From Microcystis viridis FACHB-1342 (lineage in GTDB: Bacteria; Cyanobacteriota; Cyanobacteriia; Cyanobacteriales; Microcystaceae), in the NCBI RefSeq assembly GCF_014698335.1, contig NZ_JACJSV010000037.1, positions 1 through 45,534 on the forward strand: a stretch of 45,534 nt of DNA. The letters are read 5' to 3'. The notes under the pieces are model-generated. The model searched no databases and was not told the origin of the DNA. It saw only the letters and a program-made list of their open reading frames with translations. A program made the translations under genes and the position numbers. Position 1 is the first letter of the stretch, and every line of letters begins with the position of its first letter. Below, in pieces: positions 26,764-35,479 of this stretch.

Positions 26764-27687
26764 TTATTTTCTGCGAGCTTCGTAACCCAATAACCAGACA
26801 AAAGCGACAATTAAAGGCAGGAAATAATAAATAGCTCGATAGGCGATTAAAGAACCGAAAAGCTCGGCATTAGATACATATTCGGGGCGTAATCTCAGCA
26901 TGATAAACTCAAAAACACCTATTCCCCCCGGCACATTGCTTAATACCCCTGCTGTCATGGCAAATACGTAGAGACCGAAAAATCCTAAAAACGAAGTATT
27001 ATGGTTGTCTGGGAGTAGAAGATATAGAACTCTAGCGGCTAATATCCAATCAATAAAAGTCAACAAAATCAAAGCCAAGGAAAGAGTCCAAGAGGGTAAA
27101 TAGATATTTTCTTTGCCGATTTTTATCGGTTTTTTATAAGTGAGAGTCAAGAAAAAATAGCCCGTAACTAGCAATAAAAAAATTACTCCTAAAGGTTTAG
27201 TAGTTAAAAAAGGTAATTTTAAAAGTTGAGGAATCCGTTGGGGATCAACGAGGAAACTTACACCACCAATCCCTAACATTCCTAACCAAAAGCTTAAATG
27301 GGTAAAAGTGATGACTTTGGCAATATCCACCACCCCCACCCCCGCAGGAGTATAGAAACGATAACGGATCGCGGTCCCAGAAAATAAGGTTAAACCAATG
27401 GTATTACCAAGGGCATAACTGATAAAAGCAGTACGGATAATAGTGCCTAAAGCTAAGGGATGATTGATATAATAAAAACCTAGGCGATCATAACCCGTCA
27501 TCGACAAATAACCCAAAGCCATCCAAAAAACAGCTTCTAGCTTACGACTTGTGGTAATATGATCCAAACTAGCCAAGAGTTGGGCAAAAGTGTAGTGTTT
27601 AAATTCTTGACTAATTGCCCAGACCGCTAGAATAAACAAACTCAAGGACAGGATAATCGGAGCAAAACGCAGGATTTTTTTATACAT
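26764..27687 (-). CDS. YbhN/UPF0104-like integral membrane protein
   Basis: 307 residues with about seven or eight membrane helices. Seen: the family pattern SYALGNTIGLTLFSGTAIRYRFY in the first half and GVLSNVPGGIGVFEFIML in the second, both typical of the lysylphosphatidylglycerol synthase membrane-region family (UPF0104/YbhN). The soluble aminoacyl transfer domain of MprF is absent, so this is the stand-alone transporter-like form, often proposed to flip lipids; the substrate is unknown. It is divergent from the small membrane protein at 27708 with only 20 bases between starts, so their promoters must overlap the coding regions or each other. Confidence 0.85.
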   Translation of the reverse strand: MYKKILRFAPIILSLSLFILAVWAISQEFKHYTFAQLLASLDHITTSRKLEAVFWMALGYLSMTGYDRLGFYYINHPLALGTIIRTAFISYALGNTIGLTLFSGTAIRYRFYTPAGVGVVDIAKVITFTHLSFWLGMLGIGGVSFLVDPQRIPQLLKLPFLTTKPLGVIFLLLVTGYFFLTLTYKKPIKIGKENIYLPSWTLSLALILLTFIDWILAARVLYLLLPDNHNTSFLGFFGLYVFAMTAGVLSNVPGGIGVFEFIMLRLRPEYVSNAELFGSLIAYRAIYYFLPLIVAFVWLLGYEARRK

Positions 27688-27707
27688 CTTATTTTTTACT
27701 AATTAAA

Positions 27708-28181
27708 ATGAGAAAATCAAAGCTAGATTTAGCTAACCGTTTAAATCAATCCCGAAAAAGGAAATATAATAAATTCTTGACTTCCTCCTTATATTTAACA
27801 ACTATTCTGGTTTTATGTTATCTAGTTTATCTCAATCTTCCTTGGTCTTTCCATCTTTTTGTGCGTTGGGCGACTAAAGGGGGTGATTTAGACAAAATTC
27901 CTGCCAAATTTTATGCAGAACTTAATCAATTATGTTTGAGGGCAGATAGTAGGGGCGAAGTAAGAACGAGAAACTATACAGAATATACAGAAATTGCCGA
28001 ATCTCTTGGTACATTTAGATGTACTTTAGTTAATGGTGGTCAAGAGTGGTTAATAGAAGATTATAAATCTTTTAGTTCTGCCGATGAAGCGATTTTAGGC
28101 ACTCAGTTGGCGGTTTTTATCACCGAGATTTTGGGAACAGGTTATAGTTATAGAATTCGCGCTCGTATTCCCAGATACTAA
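27708..28181 (+). CDS. Single-pass membrane protein, unknown function
   Basis: 157 residues: basic N-terminus (RKSKLDLANRLNQSRKRKY), one membrane helix at about 26-46 (SLYLTTILVLCYLVYLNL), and a ~100-residue domain outside the membrane. I do not recognise the domain. By the positive-inside rule the C-terminal part would be periplasmic. It is divergent from the YbhN-like gene. Confidence 0.6.
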   Translation: MRKSKLDLANRLNQSRKRKYNKFLTSSLYLTTILVLCYLVYLNLPWSFHLFVRWATKGGDLDKIPAKFYAELNQLCLRADSRGEVRTRNYTEYTEIAESLGTFRCTLVNGGQEWLIEDYKSFSSADEAILGTQLAVFITEILGTGYSYRIRARIPRY

Positions 28182-28214
28182 CGAGCAAATAACTCCTGAA
28201 AAAAAACCTTAAAC

Positions 28215-28243
28215 CTAGGGATGGGTTCTGCACCCATCCTTAG
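28215..28243. terminator. Hairpin between convergent genes
   Basis: CTAGGGATGGGT pairs with ACCCATCCTTAG around a short TCTGC loop, with one mismatch near the base. On the minus strand it is followed by a T-rich stretch after about ten bases. It may terminate either of the convergent genes. Confidence 0.55.
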
Positions 28244-28249
28244 AAAAAA

Positions 28250-29122
28250 TTAGTTTTCCGATAGGGGTTTGGATCGGGAAGGCCGAGGGATAGGGGATTG
28301 TCCGGGGGCAAAAGGTCGCTTTTCTCCTTCCCCTTCCGGTCGAGAATATCTATCGGCCGAGGGATGACGATTTTTATCAAAAGGCTTTTTAAAACCTCCC
28401 TTACCCATCGGTTTTTTCTTACTGGCAAAACCGAGGTCTAAACCTTCCAAAATGATTAAGGCATCTCCTTTCAGTTGTACCTGAAAATCCCAAAAACGAC
28501 CGATCGGTTTACCTGGTAAAGTGCCGCGCAATTTTAGTTTAAAAAACTTGGGTTTGTCCGCTTCAGTTTTGGGCATCTGTCGGATTTTGACCACTACCGC
28601 TTGATTTTCCCGTTCAGTAAAGATGACTTCGCCTCGAATCGAAAAATAACCCGGGGTAGAAGCGGGTAGAGGCTCTATCTCCTGATCATCCTCTTTTTTC
28701 AGGGTTTCTGGTTCCCAAACACCGACAATCTGAACATGAAGGGCATCATTTTCCTGACGGGTGCGGGGATAAACTACCCAAAGATGGGGTTTTTCCAGAT
28801 CGAGATGATTTTTAACCAAACTGATCACCCGACCGAGAATCACAGAATCGATCAGAGTACCATCGGCAGTTAAAATATTGCCTTTAGTTAATTGTTCCTC
28901 CGATCGCTGATAATGGCCATAGACGAGACCGATCGCCCGATACTGCCGCAGATGACTGGGAGGGGGGATCGGTTGTTGACGTTTGACTTCTTCGGGGGTG
29001 GCTGACTCTACGGCTGAGTCAGCCTCAGTATGGGGGGACTCAAGGGGGACTTCCTGAAATTCCACTTCAGGAGTCGGGGGGGTTTTCGGTGATTCGGTAA
29101 ACCGATTCCCAGGACGATTCAT
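28250..29122 (-). CDS. Conserved-looking hypothetical protein with basic C-terminal tail
   Basis: 290 residues. Residues 1-60 are disordered and Pro/Glu-rich. About 60-215 form one folded domain (RAIGLVYGHYQ, GTLIDSVILGRVISLVK, HLWVVYPRTR, FSIRGEVIFTE), with alternating strands that could be a beta-barrel. The tail from about 235 is strongly basic and Gly/Pro-rich (KKKPMGKGGFKKPFDKNR), as in nucleic-acid binding proteins. I do not recognise the family or a catalytic motif. It stands alone, convergent with the gene at 27708. Confidence 0.7.
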   Translation of the reverse strand: MNRPGNRFTESPKTPPTPEVEFQEVPLESPHTEADSAVESATPEEVKRQQPIPPPSHLRQYRAIGLVYGHYQRSEEQLTKGNILTADGTLIDSVILGRVISLVKNHLDLEKPHLWVVYPRTRQENDALHVQIVGVWEPETLKKEDDQEIEPLPASTPGYFSIRGEVIFTERENQAVVVKIRQMPKTEADKPKFFKLKLRGTLPGKPIGRFWDFQVQLKGDALIILEGLDLGFASKKKPMGKGGFKKPFDKNRHPSADRYSRPEGEGEKRPFAPGQSPIPRPSRSKPLSEN

Positions 29123-29396
29123 ATCACACTCCTAGCGGCGGAGACACATAGTAAATTAGTAATCAAGCAAGTCAAAAGCGCGACCTGGGGGGTTGCAATA
29201 ACCCTCTAGGGCGACTCTACTGGCATCTAGTATATTAAGAACCATGATCTTCTGACTGTCAACCTTATCAAAACCCTTTTGAGTCTTGACTGTCTGCCCA
29301 TTGTACTCAATAAAGAGCGGCGAATTCGATCGATCCCCTCATCAAATCTCCAGATTTCCATAACATTTTCCTGTCTGTCCCCTCCCACCCCAGTCT

Positions 29397-30215
29397 ATGA
29401 AAGCCTCTCTCTCTAACCGTCGTTGGCTGTCCATCGGTCTCATCCTGATGTTATTTGCCTTGCTGTCTTTCTCAATCATGCCGCTATTGACTTCTATTCT
29501 CCAGAGTCAGCACTCCTCGGGCCAGAGTCATCTGTCCGCAGTGAAACAAGAGGAATTAGCCAGTCAAGCACTGGGTTATCAGATGGTTTTAGAGCGTGAA
29601 CTCGATAATCAGACGGCTTTGCGGGGATTATTAGATATTCGCCTACAGCAGGGCGATTTAAAGCAAGCGATCGAACCTTTAGAAAAATTAGCGCAACTTA
29701 ACCCCCAACAATCCGATTATCTACTACTTTTAGCGGAAGCAAAACAGCAAATAGAGGACTATGCAGGAGCCACAGCCAGTTATCGCAGTCTTTTGGCCTC
29801 CCATCCCCAAAATCTACGGGCCTTAACTGGATTAACTAATTTGTTTCTCAGCCAAAACCGCCATACCGAGGCGATTAGTCTAGTCAAAGACACGATTGAT
29901 CGTGCTTTAAAAGCCGCTGCCGATCCCAATAATCCCGCTAGTTTAATCGATATCGTTTCCGTTCAGTTACTTTTAGGCAAAATCTATTTCGAGCAGCAAA
30001 ATTATCCGGAAGCTTTAAACACCTATAAACAAGCTCAACAGATGGATGTTAACGATTTCCGACCGATTTTAGCGACGGCGATCGTACTAAAAGAACAGGG
30101 CAAAAATCAAGAGGCTCAACCCCTCTTTCAAGAGGCTCTCAGTCGCGCTCCTTTTGCCTACAGAGAGGAGATTCAGTCCCTAATCAGGAGTCAGGAGATA
30201 GGAGTCAGGAGATAG
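29397..30215 (+). CDS. TPR-repeat protein with N-terminal membrane anchor
   Basis: 272 residues. N-terminal membrane helix at about 10-31 (LSIGLILMLFALLSFSIMPLL), then at least four TPR-like units from ~50 to 260 (QALGYQMVLERELDNQTALR; GDLKQAIEPLEKLAQLNP; YAGATASYRSLLASHP; QNYPEALNTYKQAQQMDV; GKNQEAQPLFQEALSRAP). TPR arrays mediate protein contacts, so it is probably a periplasm-facing scaffold; the partner is unknown. The last dozen codons (SQEIGVRR) run into the CAGGAG low-complexity repeat, which also supplies the stop, so the natural C-terminus may have been altered. The 270 bases upstream show no gene. Confidence 0.8.
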   Translation: MKASLSNRRWLSIGLILMLFALLSFSIMPLLTSILQSQHSSGQSHLSAVKQEELASQALGYQMVLERELDNQTALRGLLDIRLQQGDLKQAIEPLEKLAQLNPQQSDYLLLLAEAKQQIEDYAGATASYRSLLASHPQNLRALTGLTNLFLSQNRHTEAISLVKDTIDRALKAAADPNNPASLIDIVSVQLLLGKIYFEQQNYPEALNTYKQAQQMDVNDFRPILATAIVLKEQGKNQEAQPLFQEALSRAPFAYREEIQSLIRSQEIGVRR

Positions 30216-30310
30216 GAGATAGGAGATAGGAGATAGGAGATTATTTTATTTATTCTCCCCACACCCCACACCCCACACCCCACACCCCATACCCCACACC
30301 CCACTTCCCA
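30184..30310. repeat. CAGGAG / ACACCCC low-complexity repeat, second copy
   Basis: Runs of AGGAGATAGGAGATAGG followed by an AT spacer and about eight ACACCCC-like heptamers. Same composite as 13072-13158 and same orientation. It forms the 3' end of the TPR gene. Confidence 0.85.
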
Positions 30311-30404
30311 TAGTTTTGTAACGGCAATTTTTGCTAAAAATCAATAAATGTAAACTTTAATCACAAGCTCGATCGAGTCCCGACAAAGGTGTTATATTAA
30401 AAAC

Positions 30405-30735
30405 ATAAAGGCACAAGGGAAGCGACTCAACTTCCTTTCAGGCAAAAAGACCTAGAGCCTGTGCCACCTGCTCTAGCTCAACGCAACAGCTAAATCGGAC
30501 GCAGATTCTCAAAGTTTGTAAAGTAAAGTATGGTTTCGCCTCTGTTGCTCGATATAGGACAGATGGAGTGAGCCGTAATCAGCACCTGAGTCGGTAAACT
30601 GAGAAATCTTGATAGTTGACAGATAGACTGTTGTGGTTTCTGTAAACCTCTATTATGTTGAGTCCGTTAATTTTTTAGGAGTCCATATCGTTTGTACAAG
30701 ATAAAGCCCGCCTCCCTAGGCGGGCCTATTGTGTT
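30405..30735 (+). ncRNA. Candidate structured non-coding RNA
   Basis: The 420 bases between the repeat and yraN hold no gene but look like a transcription unit. There is a -10-like TATATTA near 30392. Past it GGCACA and TGTGCC enclose two smaller hairpins (GGAAG/CTTCC and AGGC/GCCT), a compact three-way junction, and a strong terminator ends the unit at 30706-30738. It lacks the conserved cores of tmRNA, RNase P RNA and SRP RNA that I know, and I could not match 6S RNA. The 5' end is estimated. Confidence 0.45.
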
Positions 30736-30738
30736 TTT
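30706..30738 (+). terminator. Rho-independent terminator
   Basis: GCCCGCC pairs with GGCGGGC around TCCCTA, followed by CTATTGTGTTTTT. It overlaps the stop codon of the minus-strand yraN gene, so it may serve both strands, though the T-run favours plus-strand use. Confidence 0.85.
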
Positions 30739-31156
30739 AGAAAACCGCCACGAGATATTCCTGTAACTGCAATTGATAACCTGCCTGTCGCTGACAGGGA
30801 TAATCAAGGGAAAACTCAGGTAAAGCTAATAGAGAACTTTTTTGACAACTAACTAAAGCCACATCGAAGCGACAGGTTAAATCGGACCATTGGGGATAAA
30901 AGGAGAGAAATATCTGAGCAGCTTCGTAAATTCTCCCCTGTTTACGGTCATCGATTGCTAATTTGCCCCCTAAATCCCAATTGCCAGCGCTGCGGGTTTT
31001 CACCTCGACAAAAGCGAGAATCGCCTGAGATTTAGATAAGACGATTAAATCGATTTCACCGCCGCCACTACGCCAACGACGCTGGAGGATATGCCATTGC
31101 TGTAATTGCAACCAATCCGCCACCAAATTTTCGCCCAATTCCCCCACGGTTGTCAT
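30737..31156 (-). CDS. yraN: YraN family protein (UPF0102)
   Basis: 139 residues, small soluble protein with a restriction-endonuclease-like fold. Seen: GENLVADWLQ, WRSGGGEIDLIVLS, LAFVEVKTR; the Glu-x-Lys of the VEVKTR strand and the upstream GEIDL Asp are the PD-(D/E)xK-like positions of the family. Its role is not firmly established; a link to DNA repair or uptake is often suggested. Next genes on the same strand are DUF3110 and DUF2996 but with repeat-containing gaps, so cotranscription is doubtful. Confidence 0.88.
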   Translation of the reverse strand: MTTVGELGENLVADWLQLQQWHILQRRWRSGGGEIDLIVLSKSQAILAFVEVKTRSAGNWDLGGKLAIDDRKQGRIYEAAQIFLSFYPQWSDLTCRFDVALVSCQKSSLLALPEFSLDYPCQRQAGYQLQLQEYLVAVF

Positions 31157-31159
31157 ATT

Positions 31160-31270
31160 CAGTGAACAGTTATCAGTGAACAGTTATCAGTGAACAGGGA
31201 ACAATATTGATTTATTGTCCTGTCTTCTGACTCTGAACTCCTGACTACTGGCTACTGTCTCCTGTCTCCT
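31160..31270. repeat. Dispersed short repeat (CAGTGAACAGTTAT and CTGTCTCCTG runs)
   Basis: Three partial copies of CAGTGAACAGTTAT are followed by tandem-like CTGACTACTGGCTACTGTCT. It is built from the same words as the repeats near 34.5 and 39.4 kb and lies between yraN and the DUF3110 gene. Confidence 0.75.
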
Positions 31271-31309
31271 AACCAAGCAGGACAATTTTCGATTTTTACA
31301 AGAGGTTTA

Positions 31310-31687
31310 TTACAAAAGTCCTTCTAGACGACGACGGATGCTGTCTAACTCCGCATCGGGAATCTCGGAAAACTCCTCCTCGGCGGGGGGGACTTCCTCT
31401 TTTTGCCAATCCAACTCCTCGGCATTGCTTTCGGGGGGAATTACCAACATACCCGCTTCAATCATTTCCGCTTGATAGCCAGCGCTGCGACAAAATTCTG
31501 CCACTTCCTCCGAATCAATTTTCTCTACCGTGGGAGTCGGAAAATCCTGGGCCTCTAACAACAGCGCATAACGGGTGGCATCATCTTCCGATTCAAACAT
31601 CAACACCTTATTGATAGCTCCCATTTGAATGGTGTGGATACCTTCGTTTTCTGTGCCTGCGTTAAAAAGTAGTACAAATACACGCAT
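31310..31687 (-). CDS. DUF3110 domain protein
   Basis: 125 residues. The first ~85 match DUF3110, a cyanobacterial and plastid-lineage family of unknown function (MRVFVLLFNAGTENEGIHTI, VLMFESEDDATRYALLLEAQDFP). The C-terminal tail is acidic. Soluble, no catalytic motif. It precedes DUF2996 on the same strand in map order but with 79 bases and a reset of signals between them. Confidence 0.85.
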   Translation of the reverse strand: MRVFVLLFNAGTENEGIHTIQMGAINKVLMFESEDDATRYALLLEAQDFPTPTVEKIDSEEVAEFCRSAGYQAEMIEAGMLVIPPESNAEELDWQKEEVPPAEEEFSEIPDAELDSIRRRLEGLL

Positions 31688-31766
31688 AATTACTATTAGC
31701 GATCGATAAGCAGTGGTCGTCTATGCTCATTTTACCCCCCTTCTCGATCGCTAATCCCCAGCAATT

Positions 31767-32228
31767 TTAGTTTCTTGTCAACCACTTTTGACCGTTAAGC
31801 CGTTGCAGGGTGTAAAACAACAGTAAATCAAGACTAACTTTCCTTTCATCGATCATAAATGATTCAAGTGTACTAGGTTTAGCACCGCCCTCAGCTTGAG
31901 AAAAAGCTTTTTTGCCATTGATGTCTTCTTCTAAAAAATAAATGCTAAATTGACGCATTCCCCCGAGCCAATTGCCAGTTAACTGCCAACAGGGAGAGCT
32001 AGAAAAGCCCTGCACGGGAATTTTATCCTGTTTAAAGGACAGCTTTATATCAGTTATACCCAGCTTTTGCAAGGCGGCAGCCAATGCGGGCTGAAAATGC
32101 TGCTCGATAAATTCAGCAAAGGGTTTTTCCTCAACGGTAGGCTCCTTGGGTTTTTTAGCAGCCGCAGGTTGAGCCGGTTTTGCTGCTTCTGCTGCCGGAG
32201 TTGCTGGGGTGGTGGTTTCTTCTGCCAT
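31767..32228 (-). CDS. DUF2996 domain protein
   Basis: 153 residues. An Ala/Pro/Lys-rich N-terminus (about 1-35) precedes the DUF2996 domain (FAEFIEQHFQPALAAALQKL, then CWQLTGNWLGGMRQFSIYFL, and DERKVSLDLLLFYTLQRLNG). The family is confined to cyanobacteria and relatives and has no known function. No membrane segment. Upstream to def are 184 bases containing a TTATCAGTTATCAG fragment and nothing else recognisable. Confidence 0.85.
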   Translation of the reverse strand: MAEETTTPATPAAEAAKPAQPAAAKKPKEPTVEEKPFAEFIEQHFQPALAAALQKLGITDIKLSFKQDKIPVQGFSSSPCWQLTGNWLGGMRQFSIYFLEEDINGKKAFSQAEGGAKPSTLESFMIDERKVSLDLLLFYTLQRLNGQKWLTRN

Positions 32229-32412
32229 AGGAATTAATCTGGAATGGGTAGGTAGCTACAATTATATTTTCTCCCGGGTTATCAGTTATCAGTTTTTTTA
32301 GCTAAGTAGTGTAGTTGGGTGCTAAAAACTATCATATCCCCCCGCCTAAGCTGTATTGAATTTAAACTGCGTATTGGAAATTTTAGTACAAATGCTCAAA
32401 CTAATTCTCCCG

Positions 32413-32955
32413 TTAACGCTTATATTCAGCAATATTACTGATTTTTTGGTATTCTTCCTCCGAGTATAAATCCGCCGGAGAAGCAAGGCGATCAAGAAAG
32501 AGGATTCCCTCCAGATGATCGTATTCGTGTTGAAAGATGCGTGCGACAAAATCCCTGAAAACTTGACGGATTTCCCGACCATTGCGACCAGAATAGGACA
32601 CCTCAATCCACTGATGACGGGGGACAAAACCGCGCCAATTGGGGACACTGAGACAACCTTCCCAACCCTTGACCATTTCCTCGCTCACCTGCAAAATACG
32701 CGGATTAATCATGGCAGTGGGTGACATGATCGGAGCGTCGGGATAACGAGGATTGGGACCAGAAGCAACGATAAACAGACGCAGAGACCGAGCAACTTGG
32801 GGCGCGGCGATTCCCACCCCGTGGGCAGCTTGCACCGTGGTAATCAGGGAATCGATCAAATTTTGACAGTCAGAATCGAGAAGATTATCGATCTCCGGTG
32901 CTTTTTGCTGTAGAATTGGGTTTCCTAATTGGGTGATTGTTAAAACTTGTGTCAT
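32413..32955 (-). CDS. def: Peptide deformylase
   Basis: Removes the N-formyl group from nascent proteins; metal enzyme. Seen: GVGIAAPQ (motif 1), EGCLSVP with the metal-binding Cys (motif 2), and QHEYDHLEG with two metal-binding His and the catalytic Glu (motif 3), all intact. The frame opens at 32991, but the ATG at 32955 gives MTQVLTITQLGNPIL, the usual beginning of the family, and 180 residues, the usual length. Divergent from dnaA with about 120 bases between. Confidence 0.95.
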   Translation of the reverse strand: MTQVLTITQLGNPILQQKAPEIDNLLDSDCQNLIDSLITTVQAAHGVGIAAPQVARSLRLFIVASGPNPRYPDAPIMSPTAMINPRILQVSEEMVKGWEGCLSVPNWRGFVPRHQWIEVSYSGRNGREIRQVFRDFVARIFQHEYDHLEGILFLDRLASPADLYSEEEYQKISNIAEYKR

Positions 32956-33075
32956 CTGTATAAGGATTAATTGTTTCGCTCTGAAAATCATTTTATCGTC
33001 AACGGCAAAATCTCGCTAAACTGATAAGGTTTCCCCGCAGCAGCACTAGAGCAACTTTGTTAATCAAAATTAACC

Positions 33076-34410
33076 GTGGATAGCAGCACCCAACAACTTT
33101 GGCATAATCTCCTAGAGCGTCTAAAATTACTATTAACCCGTCCCGCTTTTGAGACTTGGTTTCAAACGGCAACGGTTAAAGAATGGCAAAACGATCGCTT
33201 AGTAATTCAGGCTGCCAATCCCTTTATTCTTAACCATCTTCAGAAAAATTATCTGTCAACAATTGCCGAAGTAGTGGAGGATATCGTCGGTTATCCCGTC
33301 GAGATTCAACTAACGGCACAACAGGGCGATTTGATCGCTATTTTCCAGCCTAACAGTAGCTTAGAATCAGAATTACCGCCCAGTAATCAACTTAACCCTA
33401 AATATAATTTTTCCCGTTTTGTTGTCGGTCCAACTAACCGCATGGCCCACGCGGCTGCTTTAGCGGTGGCGGAATTACCCGGACGCGAATTTAACCCGCT
33501 TTTTCTCTGTGGTGGTGTGGGATTAGGTAAAACCCATTTAATGCAGGCCATCGGTCATTATCGTCTGGAATTATATCCCCAATCCAAGGTTTTTTATGTA
33601 TCGACGGAACAATTCACGAATGATTTAATCACCGCTATCCGTCAAGATAGTATGGAAAGTTTTCGTAATCATTATCGTCATGCTGACATATTATTAGTGG
33701 ATGATCTGCAATTTATTGAAGGAAAAGAATACACTCAAGAAGAATTTTTTCATACCTTTAATACCCTGCACGAAGCGGGAAAACAGGTAGTTTTAGCCTC
33801 CGATCGCCTCCCCAAACAGATTCCCAGTTTACAGGATCGTTTAATTTCTCGCTTTTCTATGGGATTAGTCGCCGATATCCAAGCACCAGATATCGAAACT
33901 CGCATGGCAATTTTACAAAAAAAGGCCGAGTACGAAAATCTGCGTCTCCCAAGAGAAGTTATCGAATATATTGCCGTTAATTATACTTCTAATATTCGCG
34001 AATTAGAGGGGGCATTAATCCGGGCTACTACTTATATTTCTATCTCCGGATTGCCGATGACGGTAAAAAATATCGCGCCAGTTTTAAATCCACCAATGGC
34101 CAAAATTGCCACTTCTCCTGAGATTATTATGGCGGTAGTAGCGGAAAAATTTCAACTCTCGATCGCTGATCTAAAGGGAAATTCCCGCCGACGAGAAATT
34201 AGTTTTGCTCGACAGATTGGGATGTATTTAATGCGTCAACACACGGATTTAAGTTTACCGCGCATTGGCGAAGAATTTGGCGGCAAAGATCACACCACCG
34301 TTATTTATAGCTGTGATAAAATCAACCTTTCCCAACATCAAGATCGACAATTACAAGAAATCTTAGCGCAACTAATCGAGCGAATTAACTCCCTCAGTCG
34401 CAATCAGTAG
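33076..34410 (+). CDS. dnaA: Chromosomal replication initiator DnaA
   Basis: 444 residues. Seen: domain I ([22 protein letters not shown]), a short linker, AAA+ domain III with Walker [11 protein letters not shown] and Walker [13 protein letters not shown], and domain IV with the signature [15 protein letters not shown] for DnaA-box binding. Start is GTG at 33076; no ATG gives a better N-terminus. I found no cluster of TTATCCACA boxes on either side, so this is not evidence for an origin here; dnaA away from the origin is common in cyanobacteria and some can do without it. Confidence 0.96.
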   Translation: MDSSTQQLWHNLLERLKLLLTRPAFETWFQTATVKEWQNDRLVIQAANPFILNHLQKNYLSTIAEVVEDIVGYPVEIQLTAQQGDLIAIFQPNSSLESELPPSNQLNPKYNFSRFVVGPTNRMAHAAALAVAELPGREFNPLFLCGGVGLGKTHLMQAIGHYRLELYPQSKVFYVSTEQFTNDLITAIRQDSMESFRNHYRHADILLVDDLQFIEGKEYTQEEFFHTFNTLHEAGKQVVLASDRLPKQIPSLQDRLISRFSMGLVADIQAPDIETRMAILQKKAEYENLRLPREVIEYIAVNYTSNIRELEGALIRATTYISISGLPMTVKNIAPVLNPPMAKIATSPEIIMAVVAEKFQLSIADLKGNSRRREISFARQIGMYLMRQHTDLSLPRIGEEFGGKDHTTVIYSCDKINLSQHQDRQLQEILAQLIERINSLSRNQ

Positions 34411-34454
34411 TCGGAGGGAATTATGAATTATGAATTGGGGAGATGGGGTTTTTC

Positions 34455-34513
34455 AGTAAACAGTAATCAGTGAACTGAAAACTCACATCTGATAACTGAT
34501 AACTGATAACTGA
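34455..34513. repeat. TAACTGA / TGAACTGAAAACTCAC dispersed repeat
   Basis: Reads as the reverse complement of the repeat at 39387-39506: both contain the blocks CAGTTATCAG, GATGTGAGTTTTCAGTT and a GTTTACTG run. It sits between dnaA and the 3' end of ctaB. Confidence 0.85.
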
Positions 34514-34515
34514 GA

Positions 34516-35466
34516 TTAACTACAGGGGAATAAACTGGCAATTGTAGCGAGGAGACGAGAGGTCATGGGTAAACTATCGATCACCATAGCTGTACATAAT
34601 AACATCATGTAAAGAATGGAATATTTAAACAGCGATCGAGCCATGTCTCGATCAAAAGGATTCTGTTTTAATTGCCAAGCTTTTTTCAGGAAAACAAACC
34701 CTAAAACCAAAGCCGCTAGACCATAAACCACACCACAGGCAGCCAAGGGATAAATCAGGAGGAAAGTGAAAGGAACGACGATTAAAGTATAGAGCCAAAT
34801 CTGTTCGCTAGTGGCTTCTTCCCCTTTAACTACGGGCATCATCGGGATATCCACTTCTGCATAATCATCCTTGATCATTAAAGCTAAAGCCCAAAAATGG
34901 GGAGGAGTCCAAAGAAAAATAATGGCGAATAAAATCCAGGGAATCCAACCGAGATCGCCCGTTACTGCCGCCCAACCGACGAGGGGAGGAATCGAGCCAG
35001 CCGCGCCACCGATAACAATATTTTGGATACTATGACGCTTGAGCAGATGGGTATAAATCAGCATATAAAATGCGATACCGGTCATTGCTAAAAATCCGCT
35101 CAAAGTATTGACAAAAAAGACAAAAAGTGCTAGAGAAAGGGAGGCTAAAACCAGGGCAAAAATGAGGGCGTGGAGGGGTTGTACGCGACCGGAGGGGATC
35201 GGACGGGCGCGAGTACGAAGCATGGTGTGATCGATGTCGCGATCATAGATGCAGTTTAAGGTTTGAGCGGCGGCGGCGGCGAGAGTGCCACCGAGGAGAG
35301 TAAGAAAGAGTAAGAGGGGGGAAACCTGACCTTTAGAGGCGATTTCCATGGCAGCGGCCGTGGTAATCAGCAGTAGAGGAATAATTCGCGGTTTAGTGAG
35401 TTGATAATAACTTTTAGCGACTTGTAAAAAATTATCGTGGTGGCGAAGGGCTTGAGTTCCAGTCAT
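34516..35466 (-). CDS. ctaB: Protohaem IX farnesyltransferase
   Basis: Adds the farnesyl chain to haem B giving haem O, for the aa3 oxidase. 316 residues, about eight or nine membrane helices. Seen: the prenyltransferase motif [19 protein letters not shown] with its Asp-rich metal-diphosphate site, and [15 protein letters not shown]. Length is normal. It lies 14 bases downstream of ctaA on the same strand, and the oxidase subunits are divergently transcribed nearby, which fixes the family (UbiA superfamily) to CtaB. Confidence 0.95.
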   Translation of the reverse strand: MTGTQALRHHDNFLQVAKSYYQLTKPRIIPLLLITTAAAMEIASKGQVSPLLLFLTLLGGTLAAAAAQTLNCIYDRDIDHTMLRTRARPIPSGRVQPLHALIFALVLASLSLALFVFFVNTLSGFLAMTGIAFYMLIYTHLLKRHSIQNIVIGGAAGSIPPLVGWAAVTGDLGWIPWILFAIIFLWTPPHFWALALMIKDDYAEVDIPMMPVVKGEEATSEQIWLYTLIVVPFTFLLIYPLAACGVVYGLAALVLGFVFLKKAWQLKQNPFDRDMARSLFKYSILYMMLLCTAMVIDSLPMTSRLLATIASLFPCS

Positions 35467-35479
35467 CGTGATTAAATCC

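Noticed and set aside
30405-30735. tmRNA, RNase P RNA or SRP RNA
   Set aside because: The conserved cores of these RNAs (for example the tmRNA tag and tRNA-like ends) are not present; left as an unknown RNA candidate.
32346-32648. 100-residue minus-strand frame inside def
   Set aside because: It is another frame of the deformylase gene, whose motifs are all intact.
32990-34520. Origin of replication next to dnaA
   Set aside because: No cluster of TTATCCACA-like boxes or DnaN gene on either side; dnaA alone is not evidence in cyanobacteria.
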